Shown: in pieces, positions 1 to 10,548 of the stretch
Layout of the letters: each line of letters begins with the position of its first letter
Position numbering within the stretch: the first letter of the stretch is position 1
Origin: Whalleya microplaca
Taxonomy: Eukaryota > Ascomycota > Sordariomycetes > Xylariales > Xylariaceae
Reading direction: 5' to 3'
Length of the DNA: 64,000 nt
Assembly (NCBI GenBank): GCA_022497155.1
Contig: MU385712.1
Location: 991,765-1,055,764, forward strand
The notes under the pieces: model-generated
Told to the model about the DNA's origin: nothing
What the model saw: the letters and a program-made list of their open reading frames with translations, nothing else
The model's database searches: none
Program-made: the position numbers and the translations under genes

Positions 1-559
1 AGACACACCTTCACGAGAGCATATATCATCCGGTTGCATACCAATATTGATTATGTGACTCGATGCAACATGATTCGGTAGGATTCGGTATTAGGTAGTC
101 TCGTAACTGGAGACCTCTAACATATTGATAGGAACGAAACTATTGTTACCCTAACTTCTTCTCGATCAACTTCAGGCAATTGGACTGAGAAGAAGAAATT
201 ACCGGCTTGCAAATATGTCCTGTTATATGATATGAAAGAAAACCGACCTACTAATTAGCGATATTCAGGTCTGACAGCAATGATATCTATCTTTATCAAT
301 CAACGGCAACAATACACGAGGTGTAGATGAGATGTTGAAGTTTAACGTTTTCAATAATCTTAATAAGAAGAGAGCAAAATGCTATAGCTGTTAATTTGAA
401 TACTTGTTGGAAGCAAGTTCATTGGCTGTAACTATAAGAGCCTCTGCAATAACTCAAGTCCCACGATCTCGCCCCTCATCGTTTGTGATGCCACTTCAGT
501 GAATCACAATTCATTTCATTATCGCAACGTATTACTAACATGGATTTTAGTTTATTACA
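1..559. other. Intergenic, no gene seen
   Basis: I see no coding exon, RNA gene or repeat here. The stretch ends at the TA target site of the DNA transposon that follows. Confidence 0.6.
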
Positions 560-561
560 TA

Positions 562-609
562 CCATGGGGCACTGGGTCACGGACCACCCCATGTGCCGGG
601 ACCGCAAAA
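562..609 (+). repeat. Left terminal inverted repeat (48 bp)
   Basis: It is identical to the reverse complement of 2769-2816 at all 48 positions and is preceded by TA. It contains CpA and TpG sites that RIP would normally mutate, yet none differ between the two ends. Confidence 0.95.
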
Positions 610-714
610 TAATGGCTATTACTAGTAAAACTCACCTACTTACAACACCTGTAATAAATTCAAATAAAATAATAAAAATATAAAACTTTTTCGTTTCTGT
701 TCGGAATCTTTTGA

Positions 715-2520
715 TTACCTAATATATCTAGTTGGAACTTTAGTCATCCGTCTAGAACGGGTGACTTTTGGGGTCTGAATTATAGCCTCAAGTTGTGTAT
801 TATTTATATACGATACCTCCTCGTCAATAGGAGGAATAAATACACAAATCGTTTCTTTAACTACCTTTTCTTCCTGAATAACTTTAATGACGTTATGATC
901 TGATTTTTTAACTAATTTATCGATCCCTATAAAGACCCTGTTGGGATTTGGCTTACCCCGGCGCTTTTTGGGTTGCAAACGCTCGATTTAAGCCTCTAAA
1001 GCAGTAATACGCTGATTGCTGCTGATTATATTAGCTGCAACCTGATCTATACCCTTTGCTATTATGCTAAAAGTGTTCCTTGTTGCTAGTGTGCGTCCTT
1101 TTATAAGATCTCTTACCTAACGCCCTGTTTTTGGTATTGAAAATTCCTTCTTTTCTTTAAGGCTTTTAGTTACTAATATTATCAGTTTTTTAATATCCTC
1201 TTTATCCATTTGAATCTCTGGGTAACTTAATGCCTTCAGGCGACTAATAAGCTATTATCCTATTGTTTTAAAGGCTGCTTTAATAATTTTTGGAGTTAAA
1301 GCCTCCGCTTTGGCCTCAGTATACATGCGTATAAACTTCAGCTTATTAACTGGCGCAGCATCTATAAGACCTGAATGCCGATCTAAAATTCGGCGATAGG
1401 AATGCTTAAAGATATTAAAAGGCCCATTATCTAAAGGTTAAAGGCTGTGAGAGATGTATGTAGGGAGAAAATAAAAGTAGATGTTATTAAAAAAATACAT
1501 TTTTATAAATTTATCCTAAAAAAGGATCGTTAGTTTTAAAACACTACCAAAAATTAAAATTTAGTCTAAAAAAATCGAAACTAACTGTATTCGATAAAGA
1601 ATTAAATAAACTTACTGTTATATAACTTTTATGTCTATCTAAAATGATTAGTCGTGCTTTTGACTGACTATTTGTAAGTGGATCGGTTTAAGGAATAAAT
1701 ATATCCTTAAGCCACTTAGTTGCAATATAGTTATTAGTCCAGCCGTTTTCTGAGCAAATGAACTTCCAATTAGCAATTTTTTTAAATTCCTTTTTAAACC
1801 AGCTTGTTTGCAGCTCTTTTTTTTTGAAAATGATACCAGAAGAGAGTATAACGCCTGTAGCGCTAACGCATTCGAGAAAAGAGGACTACCCGCGGCCTTA
1901 TGCTGATTTTAGGTAAGCTTTTCGTGTGGCTAAGCTTCCTAAAACGAGCCTATCGAGGCCTAATTGTTTCTGTTAGTTTTTTATTACAGATTTAAGTTAT
2001 TTGAGTTAAAAAAGGTCTTTTACTGTAACTAGATATTATACCCCCCTTATTTAAATTATACGTTAGATAAGGCTAAATCCAGCTATATTCCTTGTCTCTA
2101 ATATCGAAATACTAGTTAACAGCTTTCGGGGTAAAGCTATTAAAGCGTGCGGCTTTAACTTTGCGGCCAATTTTGCTATAAATTGTAGGATTTCGCTTTA
2201 TAAGGTAGTAAATCCAGTTTTTCCCTGGAGGCTTTGTATTACCGGCAAATTCTTTAGCAATTATACGCACATTACTATAAGAGGGAGCAAATCTGAGTGA
2301 TTTCTGACGTAATATTCATTTAACTAGTTATCTCTCGTATTCTTTTAATAAATATTAGCCTCGATCGGTTTTATCTGCTAAAATTCGGCCGTTTATGCGA
2401 GCTGAAAGGGTAGTTCGAGGGATACCCTATTTCTGGGCTGATTTTCGCAAAGAAACACCATTATCTGTAATATCGAAAATGGCATTAGCCATCTGATCCT
2501 TATTATAAGACGGTATGGTA
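715..2520 (-). pseudogene. Degenerate pogo/Fot1-type transposase
   Basis: Read on the minus strand from about 2520, the frame shows a psq-type helix-turn-helix (YNKDQMANAIFDI, then IPRTTLSARING), a CENP-B-like DNA-binding part (PPGKNWIYYLIKRNP) and the DDE core, including SENGWTN and LIILDRHKSY near 1630-1660, where the second Asp is expected. The C-terminal 87 codons (715-978) are open and end in a basic RSRRMTKVPTRYI-like tail. In-frame stops occur throughout, for example after residues QK, DRG and YER, mostly where Gln or Trp would be expected. That pattern fits C-to-T and G-to-A mutation. Nothing suggests that it is translated. Confidence 0.88.
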
Positions 2521-2768
2521 ATTGGAGATTATGGTGTTGAGATATAACTGAAAAACTTAAGGAGGAAAGAGAGGCTATATATATATAGATTTACGTATAT
2601 TTCACTCCTCAATCTAACCCCTTTCCCCTGACGGAATAAATTCAAAAAAATCATATATTGATCGTCGTTCAAATGTCTATTACTACACAAAACGATCTAT
2701 AGATACCTTCATTTTTAACCCGAAAACGTGTAAGTCAAGGTAGAGTGTTTTGGGTGGAAACGGCTGAT

Positions 2769-2816
2769 TTTTGCGGTCCCGGCACATGGGGTGGTCCGTG
2801 ACCCAGTGCCCCATGG
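2769..2816 (-). repeat. Right terminal inverted repeat (48 bp)
   Basis: It is the perfect inverted partner of 562-609 and is followed by TA at 2817-2818. Confidence 0.95.
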
Positions 2817-3001
2817 TAATATCTGCAACTACCAAGTTGTGCTAATACTTCTACCAAGTTATCAAAATAGGGCAAGTCTAAACGTAGTAACTGCAAAGAA
2901 AGCATCTACTAAACCAACAGGTCGGTGAGAAAATACAAGTTGCTGTTAGGAATTGAGTGTATGCCTATCGGGATAAGAAGTCTTTTGAGATCGTTGAAAT
3001 C

Positions 3002-4360
3002 TTAATTCTGAGGCCACCCAAGAGCTTCACGGCGCCCTGTTGAAGCAGGGTCAAGGTAAGGCACCTCTCCAATTCCCGAAGCTCGAACACCGACCCTCCT
3101 TCCTTCAACGAGATGTATGTCAGTCTGTAAATAATCTATGAGTACAATAAGTCTGTCCATTCCATGGAAAAGGGGCCCTCACCGTCGCCGCATGCAATGT
3201 ACATGCATTGCTCCAGATTGCGCATGATTGTTTCGTCCAATGCATTCTAGCGATGCAGTCGTGATTTCTCGTAATCAGCCGCATGACATAGTCTCTGATT
3301 AATTGATCTTCGTACTTGTGAACCTCGTTGATACGTGAGACGTGCAACCCCACGCTCGCGAAGATAGACTTCCACCCCGTAACGGGGTGAGTCCGGACAA
3401 CTGGATGCACGGGTGCGAAGTCAAAGCCTTTGTTTAGAGGCGACCCACGAGGCGACATCATCTCATACCCACCAGCCTCAGATGCCGACTGGAAGACAGG
3501 CTGGGCACAGGTGGCGGTGAGCGTCTCCAAATAGGAGCGGAAGGATGGCGACATTCGATCGTAGCTTTGACAGTAAGCCAATAGATAATGTGAGTAAGTG
3601 CTGAATAGAGTACGTACAGCTCGTAACCTGAACACCATAGTGTGTCTCCTCCAGAAGGTGGAGTTTCTTGTATGCGTAGGAAACTAAAATCTGAAGGGCA
3701 GTTTTCGAAAAGAGCTCGCAGGAACAGTTAGCCTGTTTGAGAAGCTGCTTATTCTCAGCATCCATGGCTTACCATCGCTATGCCATTCCCATGCTTGATC
3801 TCTGGGCTCGCCGTTCTCGCCTGGGCGTCCTTTCATAGTCTTGTATATCTTTCTCGAAACCTCGGAATTGATCATGTAGCTAATCATACAATTCATATTA
3901 GTTTCTACTGTCTATGACAGTAGATTCGAATAGAAACCCACATGTTTGGATCAGTCTTCCCATTTGCCATGAGGATGTTGTGAGGGTCGTTGTAGAGCGG
4001 ATGTACATGTAAACCATGCCCCTCAGGTCTTCCAGTCAATTTTCCGAGTAAGTAAGTCACCTGCTTCTGCTCTTCAATAGTAAGATCATCTTGAGGTGCC
4101 CGAAAGAATACAACACCTCGCTCGCAAATAGTGATAGCAAGGTCTCGTAGCTGTTGTTCCGAATTTGGGGCATGGAGAATGTCTGTGATTTTGGCCGTGG
4201 GGTATTCACGACCGATGATAGGAGTTACGTCGACGTAGTCTAAGTGGTCAATAGAGCCCGAGTTCTTCAGAGGTTCACGCCGGAGCTCCGAAGCACCATT
4301 CGCATGTCCATTCAAGAGCTTGGAGTGATGTTCCGTCCGACCGTTCAACGTGGAGGCCAT
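3002..4360 (-). CDS. TauD/TfdA-family 2-oxoglutarate- and Fe(II)-dependent dioxygenase
   Basis: Predicted exons are 4360-3942, 3879-3773, 3714-3618, 3564-3183 and 3124-3002, giving an in-frame protein of 375 aa. The introns are 53-62 bp. The fold's iron ligands are visible: His173 and Asp175 in WHSD, and His332 in LHAAT. Other family signatures are GGDTLWCSGYELYDRMSP, the HPVVRTHPVTGWKSIF block and the final EVPYLDP. Fungal members oxidise taurine or other sulfonates, or related small acids, using 2-oxoglutarate and O2 in the cytosol. The true substrate cannot be read from sequence. There is no signal peptide. The gene is divergent from the sugar-type MFS transporter across 416 bp, which suggests import and breakdown of one compound. 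No stop or frameshift was found once introns are removed. Confidence 0.9.
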
Positions 4361-4776
4361 AGATACTGTCTTTCTCCTTCTGGAAAACGGTTTAACTGGC
4401 TGTAGGTGCAGACGCCAACGGGGTTGCTGTTGTCTAACTGGACGAACTGGTGGCTCCCAAATGGGCCGCAGGACCTTCTATACTTCAAGCAACTTTTGCG
4501 AGAGCCAATCTATCGTTATCAGTCCTGTATAGAGACGTCCGGCAATAGTTGACACCCCAACTGCCGGTTATATTGACAAGATGCCTCCGCACCCCCCCTC
4601 GCCCCCCTCCTCGTGCGATTGTGACCCGTCATTTGACATATCTTGGTACTATCTCTTAGAGAATGCTCTAATTCTGTAAGTGGCAGAAATGGTAGAATGA
4701 CATAACGATGTTGTCTGCTGACGTGAAATGAAGCTAGTGCCATCCATTCGGCCTAAGACGAAAACAAGTCTCGAAG
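4361..4776. promoter_or_regulatory. Shared divergent promoter region
   Basis: These 416 bp separate the start codons of the dioxygenase (minus) and the transporter (plus) and must carry both promoters. A GATA-factor-type core TTATC occurs near 4514, in gttatcag. No clear TATA box is seen. Co-regulation is an inference from the geometry. Confidence 0.5.
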
Positions 4777-6711
4777 ATGCACGGCGCTGCGATCTCAGCA
4801 AATCCTCTCCAACTTGATGTGCGTAGTCACATCAAGTGTTTGGGAATATGTGCTATTGCCACTATTTCCACCTTCCAATATGGTACTTCTTAAGATGTCG
4901 AATTACCAGATTAGCGCTGAACACTTCTTAGGACTAGATTATGCATTAGTTGGCGGTTTTCTATCGTGCGTATGTCAAGATAGAGCAGCTGAACCTTAAA
5001 GTAATAGGATATAGTATGCCAGGCTTCTTGAAGATATACGGATATTATGACTCTGACCTCGAGTTATGGAACATCGACGTAAAGACAAACTATTCACCTG
5101 ATTAGAATCTAAAGTTAACTATGTTGCAAGCCCACCGTTCAGCAGCTTATAACGAGCCTCATGACGATAGGAACTTTCGTATCATCCATGATGGTCGGCC
5201 CATTCAGTAGCAAGTTCGGGCGAAGGGGAGGACTCTGGGTCGCTTCACTGCTAAACTTCATAGCGACGGCAATAATGCTCGGAACAACCAGCCTCGGAGC
5301 ATTATACTTCGCCCGTCTTCTACTAGGTGAGTATGGCATACCGGCTGGGGCTCCCACTTCGCTTGTCTCTATGTTATTTTCACTTACGATAAAGCAGGAA
5401 TCTCCGTGGGGTGGTTCCTAACCTTCTCGCAACTCTACGTCCACGAAGTGGCGCCGGCCCATCTCCGCGGGATCACCTTCGCCATATACCAAATCGAGCT
5501 GTGCATCGGCTCCATCACCGGCTCCGGAGTCGACTACGCAACCCATACCATTAGCGACAGACGCGCGTACCAGATCCCGCTCGCGGTCTTCTTCGCCGCG
5601 CCCGCGGTCCAGTCGATCGCGATGTTCTTCTTCCCCGAGACCCCCCGCTGGCTGATGGTTCAGGGGAAGGAGAAGGAGGCGGAGGCCGCGCTGCGCACGC
5701 TCCGGAACGCTGCGATCAATGAACTGGAGTTTCAGGCTGAATTGAATGAGATCCGACAGTCGACGAGGGAGCAGGTGAAGCAGAATAAGAAAGCGTTGTT
5801 GTTGGAAATGTGGCGAGGCACGAACTTGCGGCGGACGCTTCTCTCGATTGCTGTTGTCTGTTTCCACAGCGCAAATGGTATGTCACCTAGCCAGATGATA
5901 TAAGGTTAGCAAGCTCATTCTGATGGATTTGTGCAGGGTCCTCTTGGGTCACCATCTATGCCACGTATTATCTCGAGATCGCTGGTGTGCCAAATCCATT
6001 CGGCTACTCGGTTATGATAGCAAGCATGGGGTTGATAGGTGTCCTATTCAGTCTCCTCTTCATACGTTCTATCGACAGACGTACCATAATGTTGGTTGGG
6101 GTTCTAGCGTGCGGACTCGCTCAACTCGCCCAAGCTATCGCGTGGTCGATAAGCCCAGGGTCCATAGAGGCCGGTAGGGTCGTTATTGCGTTCATGGCAC
6201 TCTTCACCTTCTTCTACGTGGCTTATGGTAAGGGCCCCCGATCTCAAAATGCATCCACCCACAGCGGCTAACTGTTTCCCCAGCACCTTACGCCTGGCTC
6301 CTCGGGGGCGAGTATCCTAACAGTGCACTTCGCGGCTACTGCTTTGGCGTTGCCACCGCCATCAACTTCATTGGAAACTGGCTCGGCACGTTTACGGCCC
6401 CGTACTTCATCAACCCGGCCAGCCTAGGATGGGGTCCCAGCTATGGATACATCTGGTTCGGGTCGAATATGATTGTTGCAGTCTTCGTATGGTTCTGTCT
6501 CCCCGAGACTAGAGACCGTACTCTGGAAGAAATACATGAGATGTTTGAGGCTCAAGTGCCGGCTCGACAATTCAAGTCCTATGTATGTGTGGGAGTTGAA
6601 GGATTCGCGGCTGAGGCGGCGGGGAAGGATGCCATCAAACGAGACGAAAGGATGGGAGCCTTACATGTTGAAGGAGCAGGAGCAGGTTCTACTGAAACTC
6701 GACGCACCTAA
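4777..6711 (+). CDS. MFS sugar-type transporter, 532 aa
   Basis: Predicted exons are 4777-4882, 4932-4965, 5015-5078, 5131-5326, 5398-5877, 5937-6227 and 6284-6711, which join in frame to 532 codons plus stop. The protein shows the sugar porter landmarks: FQYG in helix 1, KFGRRGGLW after helix 2, a central PETPRWLMVQGKEKEAE before the cytoplasmic loop, GGEYPNSALRGYCFG, and PETRDRTLEEIHEMFE after helix 12. These match fungal hexose, maltose or lactose permease-like plasma membrane transporters. Substrate is unknown. Exon 2 is only 34 nt. The last 30 or so codons are poor in family signal, and a second frame is also open there. Divergent neighbour: the TauD-type dioxygenase. Confidence 0.9.
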
Positions 6712-7440
6712 TCCCGAGGGTTAAGAAATTGAGGTTTGGATCTCTGTCTAGAATGTATCCGATTGACTGACTGAAGTGTAGAATATAATATGGGTAATTC
6801 CACCTTGCCTTGTATTTCATTCATGGTCCTAACTAGCGAGCTAGGTATTTCATGTAATTCGGAGCGGGTTTACATGCTATTAGCCGTAGGCTGACTCGGC
6901 TGACTCGGGATTTGACGTGGCGAAGAGGGGGGCTATTGTCGGCAGCGGCCGCAATTTGAAGTCGAATATTATCAGCTTACGCCCGGACCACAAGCTAGTT
7001 CTCGTGATGAGGTTTTCCTTGGCACTTTGTGTCCTGTACTGCCACTTCCTACTGAGGGTCGATCACTCTAAGGCCTGTAAGTTATCCCTGATGTTTTTGC
7101 TGTAGCATGTCAATCCCTGACGAAGATCTCCTTTTCCATTTCCTCCCACTCTTGAGATTTCAAGGCAGAAGTTCTAATAACAGCCGATGTCAGATATCTT
7201 CATTAGTAAGTTATTCAGTTCTTGTTACTTATCAATGTCTTCAAGCAAGTGATGAACAGGTAATAAAAGATTAAATAAAAAATCAAGACTACCAAATGGA
7301 AAGTACTAAATGGGATTATATTATAATGTATTATTTGCGTTCCTGTAACCGGATTCTGGACCAAGCTACCCAGTCATAGATATGGACTAGACTTTGGACT
7401 CAAGTCCTAGCTTTATCAACATTATTGTGACCCGCGAGCA
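6712..7440. other. Intergenic, no gene seen
   Basis: This stretch holds the 3' flanks of two convergent genes. Short open frames here (for example 6917-7105) have no recognisable domain or splice support. Confidence 0.5.
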
Positions 7441-8337
7441 TCACAGCTTGACCTCCACAACGACAACTAGAGCCCATCCATTTATGCTTTCCAAAATGCC
7501 AAACTCGTTCTCGCGGCGGAATGCTACCTCTTGAGCAGACACGTTCATTTGGGCCTTTTCTGGCTCTGATATTTCCTGCTGACTAACGGTCGCAATAGAC
7601 TCGAGGGGCTCTACCACCGCGGCTCCGGAATCCCGATCACTTCTCCCCTTTCCCCGGAACCACCCTTTCTTTTCCTTCTTTGGTGATACTCTCTGCTCTA
7701 TTGTACTTTTTACGACAGGTCTGCGTTCTGTGGTCCCTCTTTTCTCTTTCTTTGGCTGTAGATATCCGGCCAGACGATGGGCCATTTCCTCATCGCGCCA
7801 CCAGAGTGTCTTACTAACATCGGCCGTGTCTTCCATCGAGAAGCCCGAACTGCCGAATCGACCCCAACCATCAAACTCCTGTCCTGAAGCCCAATCCTGT
7901 TCACCACTGCTGTTCTGGGCATTCGGTCTCTCCAGCGGAGGGCCCTTTTGGTCCTGGCTTTTGCTATGCATGGTGACTCTGGAAACGCGACAAAATTCCC
8001 CACGCCGCCTCATATCCTCCATTCCACTCAGCACCGCATCTTTGGGTACAGCAGCATCCGGAACCAAGGTGAGAGTGGCCACCCGGGGGGCCGTGTGTTG
8101 TGCGCCTATATCAGTCAGGAATTCTTCGATAACTAGAACTATATGGCTTAAAACAGCAGTGTCGTCGAGCGTCGCTTGCGCTGTCCGCGCCTGTTGTCTT
8201 TCACGGATACGATCTGGAAGGGATGCAACATGATGCTGTAGATAAGATGTCAAGGATTCCGGGTGCGGCTCGTTAGCCGTATAAGGAGGTGGCGGGAGGT
8301 TCTCTGAAAGGGGTTTACTATCGACCTTACTGTCCAT
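7441..8337 (-). CDS. Unknown fungal protein, 298 aa, PPxY motif
   Basis: This is a single open frame of 298 codons with an ATG and no need for introns. I do not recognise a family. Residues about 15-18 read PPPPY, a PPxY motif of the kind bound by WW domains of Nedd4/Rsp5-type ubiquitin ligases. Residues about 30-120 look folded (helix HHVASLPDRIRERQQ, then a VLSHIVLVIEEFLTDIG core). The middle is low complexity. The stretch LWWRDEEMAHRLAGYLQPK is followed by a Lys/Arg-rich part with RVSPKKEKKGWFRGKGRSD. The C-terminus is hydrophobic (NGWALVVVVEVKL). There is no signal peptide. A soluble adaptor is possible, but this is inference. Confidence 0.75.
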   Translation of the reverse strand: MDSKVDSKPLSENLPPPPYTANEPHPESLTSYLQHHVASLPDRIRERQQARTAQATLDDTAVLSHIVLVIEEFLTDIGAQHTAPRVATLTLVPDAAVPKDAVLSGMEDMRRRGEFCRVSRVTMHSKSQDQKGPPLERPNAQNSSGEQDWASGQEFDGWGRFGSSGFSMEDTADVSKTLWWRDEEMAHRLAGYLQPKKEKRGTTERRPVVKSTIEQRVSPKKEKKGWFRGKGRSDRDSGAAVVEPLESIATVSQQEISEPEKAQMNVSAQEVAFRRENEFGILESINGWALVVVVEVKL

Positions 8338-10548
8338 CTTGCCTCGCTATGGCCTCTGCTGTATGGATACACAGGCCAAACAATTAATGGATGGTGTTGA
8401 TGTCCCGGGGTCGGTTATGCAAAAGTGGAAAACAGCTGGCTGCCAAGTAAGCTGCCAGGACGAAAACGCTGGTGGTCTGAGGAAGAGGTCAAAGAGTAGT
8501 AGTATGAGGCTAAGGTTAGAGATACACTAGGCTAGGGACAGTCTGAGGCTAATATGCTCGAAATTACAGTAGAAGGTAAATACTAAAAATAGGTGCATGT
8601 GAACGGAGGCTGACTATGAGTCGAAGGTTAAAGAGCGCCAGATACCTATGGGTTGCACATGTGGTAAGCAATCCAACAGGAATTACCTCATTGTTGGTTG
8701 TTATTCAGGATAGATCATTCGACTATCTGATATAAGGAAAGTTGGAGTAACCTAACCTAACGAAAACCTTCCATACCTAAAGTAGTACCAACTGCCAACA
8801 AATGTACCTAGGTACCTATATTCCGTCGACTTGGTAAGGTACCTCGCTGGCATGCATGAGTCCACGGGTCGCTTGAATGGAACCTTGGAACTCTCAGGGA
8901 CACATATCTAACCTATCGGCCAGGTGCAGTCAGCCTTGCATTCGCTTGGCTGCCTACGCCACTCCGCAAACGGCCTAGCCACCCTACCCGTGCCAACACA
9001 GCTGTTATACCTAACTATTTTCCTTTACCGATCTGACCGATTAACAACTTTTGGACACCGATGATTCCCATTCACGTAGGTGAGTTCATTGTTCCAATTG
9101 GTGAGTCCAAATGCCGAGGCCATAGTTGCATGCAGTCACCAGGTGACTACAGACCTGTGCATACCTATGAATATGACTACATCGTCTCCGTTCTGGAGTT
9201 AAAGTCAAACTAGTAGTTTGGCTAACTATTGACTCCATGTTGGCAATATGAGTGACGCATGTACCCGGGCAATCAAAGCGGCAATGGTCGTGAGAGGGAA
9301 GCACGCAGCTCTCTGACTAACAACCTTGGAAGACCAGGTTGATACGTATGCCTAGGTATCCGGGCAACTTCATAATGCTGCTGATGGGATCGAGCAGGAT
9401 TATCACGAAGATCTACACGATAAGTTGAACCACTCCAATGAAACCGGCTCGGTTCAAACGTTTTTACAATTAATAATTGCAGAAAGCTGAATGTCAGCCC
9501 AGTCTATCAGTAGGTACCTTGCTCCTATGTACAGAGTACCTACCTGCAGTATACCTAGGTAGTCTCCATTATAACGTTCGAGAAGCATTCCATTAGGGAA
9601 GTTAAGTTGGTCTAATTGGAACTTGGAAGGCCAAGATCGATGGATTATACATAGCAAACCCATGACCAAACGCCACGGAGTTACGGAGCCACGGAGCCAC
9701 GGAGCCACCGCCACCGCCACGTTCCGATCTGCCCATTTCATACCTACTCATTTCATGTTTGTATCTGCCTTACACAGCGCCCCGCGCTCCATCCTTCATT
9801 TGGCTGTGACAACCTGGTCACTTGATACGGAAAAGCATCAGATATTGTAGGAGCAGGCGGCTAAGGAAAACACATGATGTCAGTTGTTCATGGCAGTTAG
9901 GTTGTTTAATCTTAAAACCTGGGCTAGGAGATGGCGCAGTATGTACATATATACTAGGTGTACATGCAAAGCACTAAGATCTTTTATTTGGTGGAGGCTC
10001 TCGCTTATCTGCCTAGAGCTGAATGCGTAGCGGGAAGGACTAACTTGAGGGCATACCTTAGAGTCACATTCAATGTAGGAGGAAGAAGGTATTCGTGTTG
10101 GCATTAGTAGGTTCCTTCTCTCGGGGCACATACTTATACCTAACTAGATAGTTTGACCCCCTCGGTGTAACATGTAGGGCCCTGTACGTGAACATAGCCC
10201 CTTCACTGTCCCTTTCTACCTAGGTACGCATTAGGTCACTTACAAGATTCGGATTCTACCTGAGCATATTCACCACCTCAGCCATAGTCACATTCCAAGC
10301 CAAGCAGGTCGTAATACGACGTACTCTCTATACTACTTAAGCAGTGATTCTCCCTACCTAGTCAATATAGTTTCACGAATACATAGTTCTTAGGAAGAAT
10401 ATATTATCTCCACTCCCACTCTCCTTCTTCACCTCCCAAACTCAAGTCAAGACAACGACAAGTCGATAGTGACGACCATATCTTATACCTCTCGCCTCCT
10501 TTTCTATCATTCAACATATACCTACAGCTACGCCGCATACTCGCCATC
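8338..10548. other. Intergenic, rich in TACCTAGGTA palindromes
   Basis: No convincing gene lies in this 2.2-kb stretch. It carries several copies of the palindrome TACCTAGGTA or close variants (8805-8816, 9351-9358, 9552-9561, 10217-10226) and many half sites. Around 9672-9720 a CACGGAGC unit repeats and runs into CCGCCA repeats. The right end is the flotillin promoter and leader. Confidence 0.5.

Larger units (their letters stand above)
562..2816 (-). mobile_element. Tc1/mariner pogo/Fot1-type DNA transposon, 2255 bp
   Basis: The element is bounded by perfect 48-bp terminal inverted repeats starting CCATGGGGCACTGGG, and each end abuts the dinucleotide TA (560-561 and 2817-2818). A TA duplication is the mark of the Tc1/mariner superfamily. 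The interior holds one transposase-like region on the minus strand with an N-terminal helix-turn-helix, a CENP-B-like DNA-binding part and a DDE core, which is the pogo/Fot1 arrangement common in fungi. The coding region has many in-frame TAA/TAG/TGA codons, so this copy makes no transposase. Its exact ends mean it could still be moved by an enzyme from elsewhere. Confidence 0.93.
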
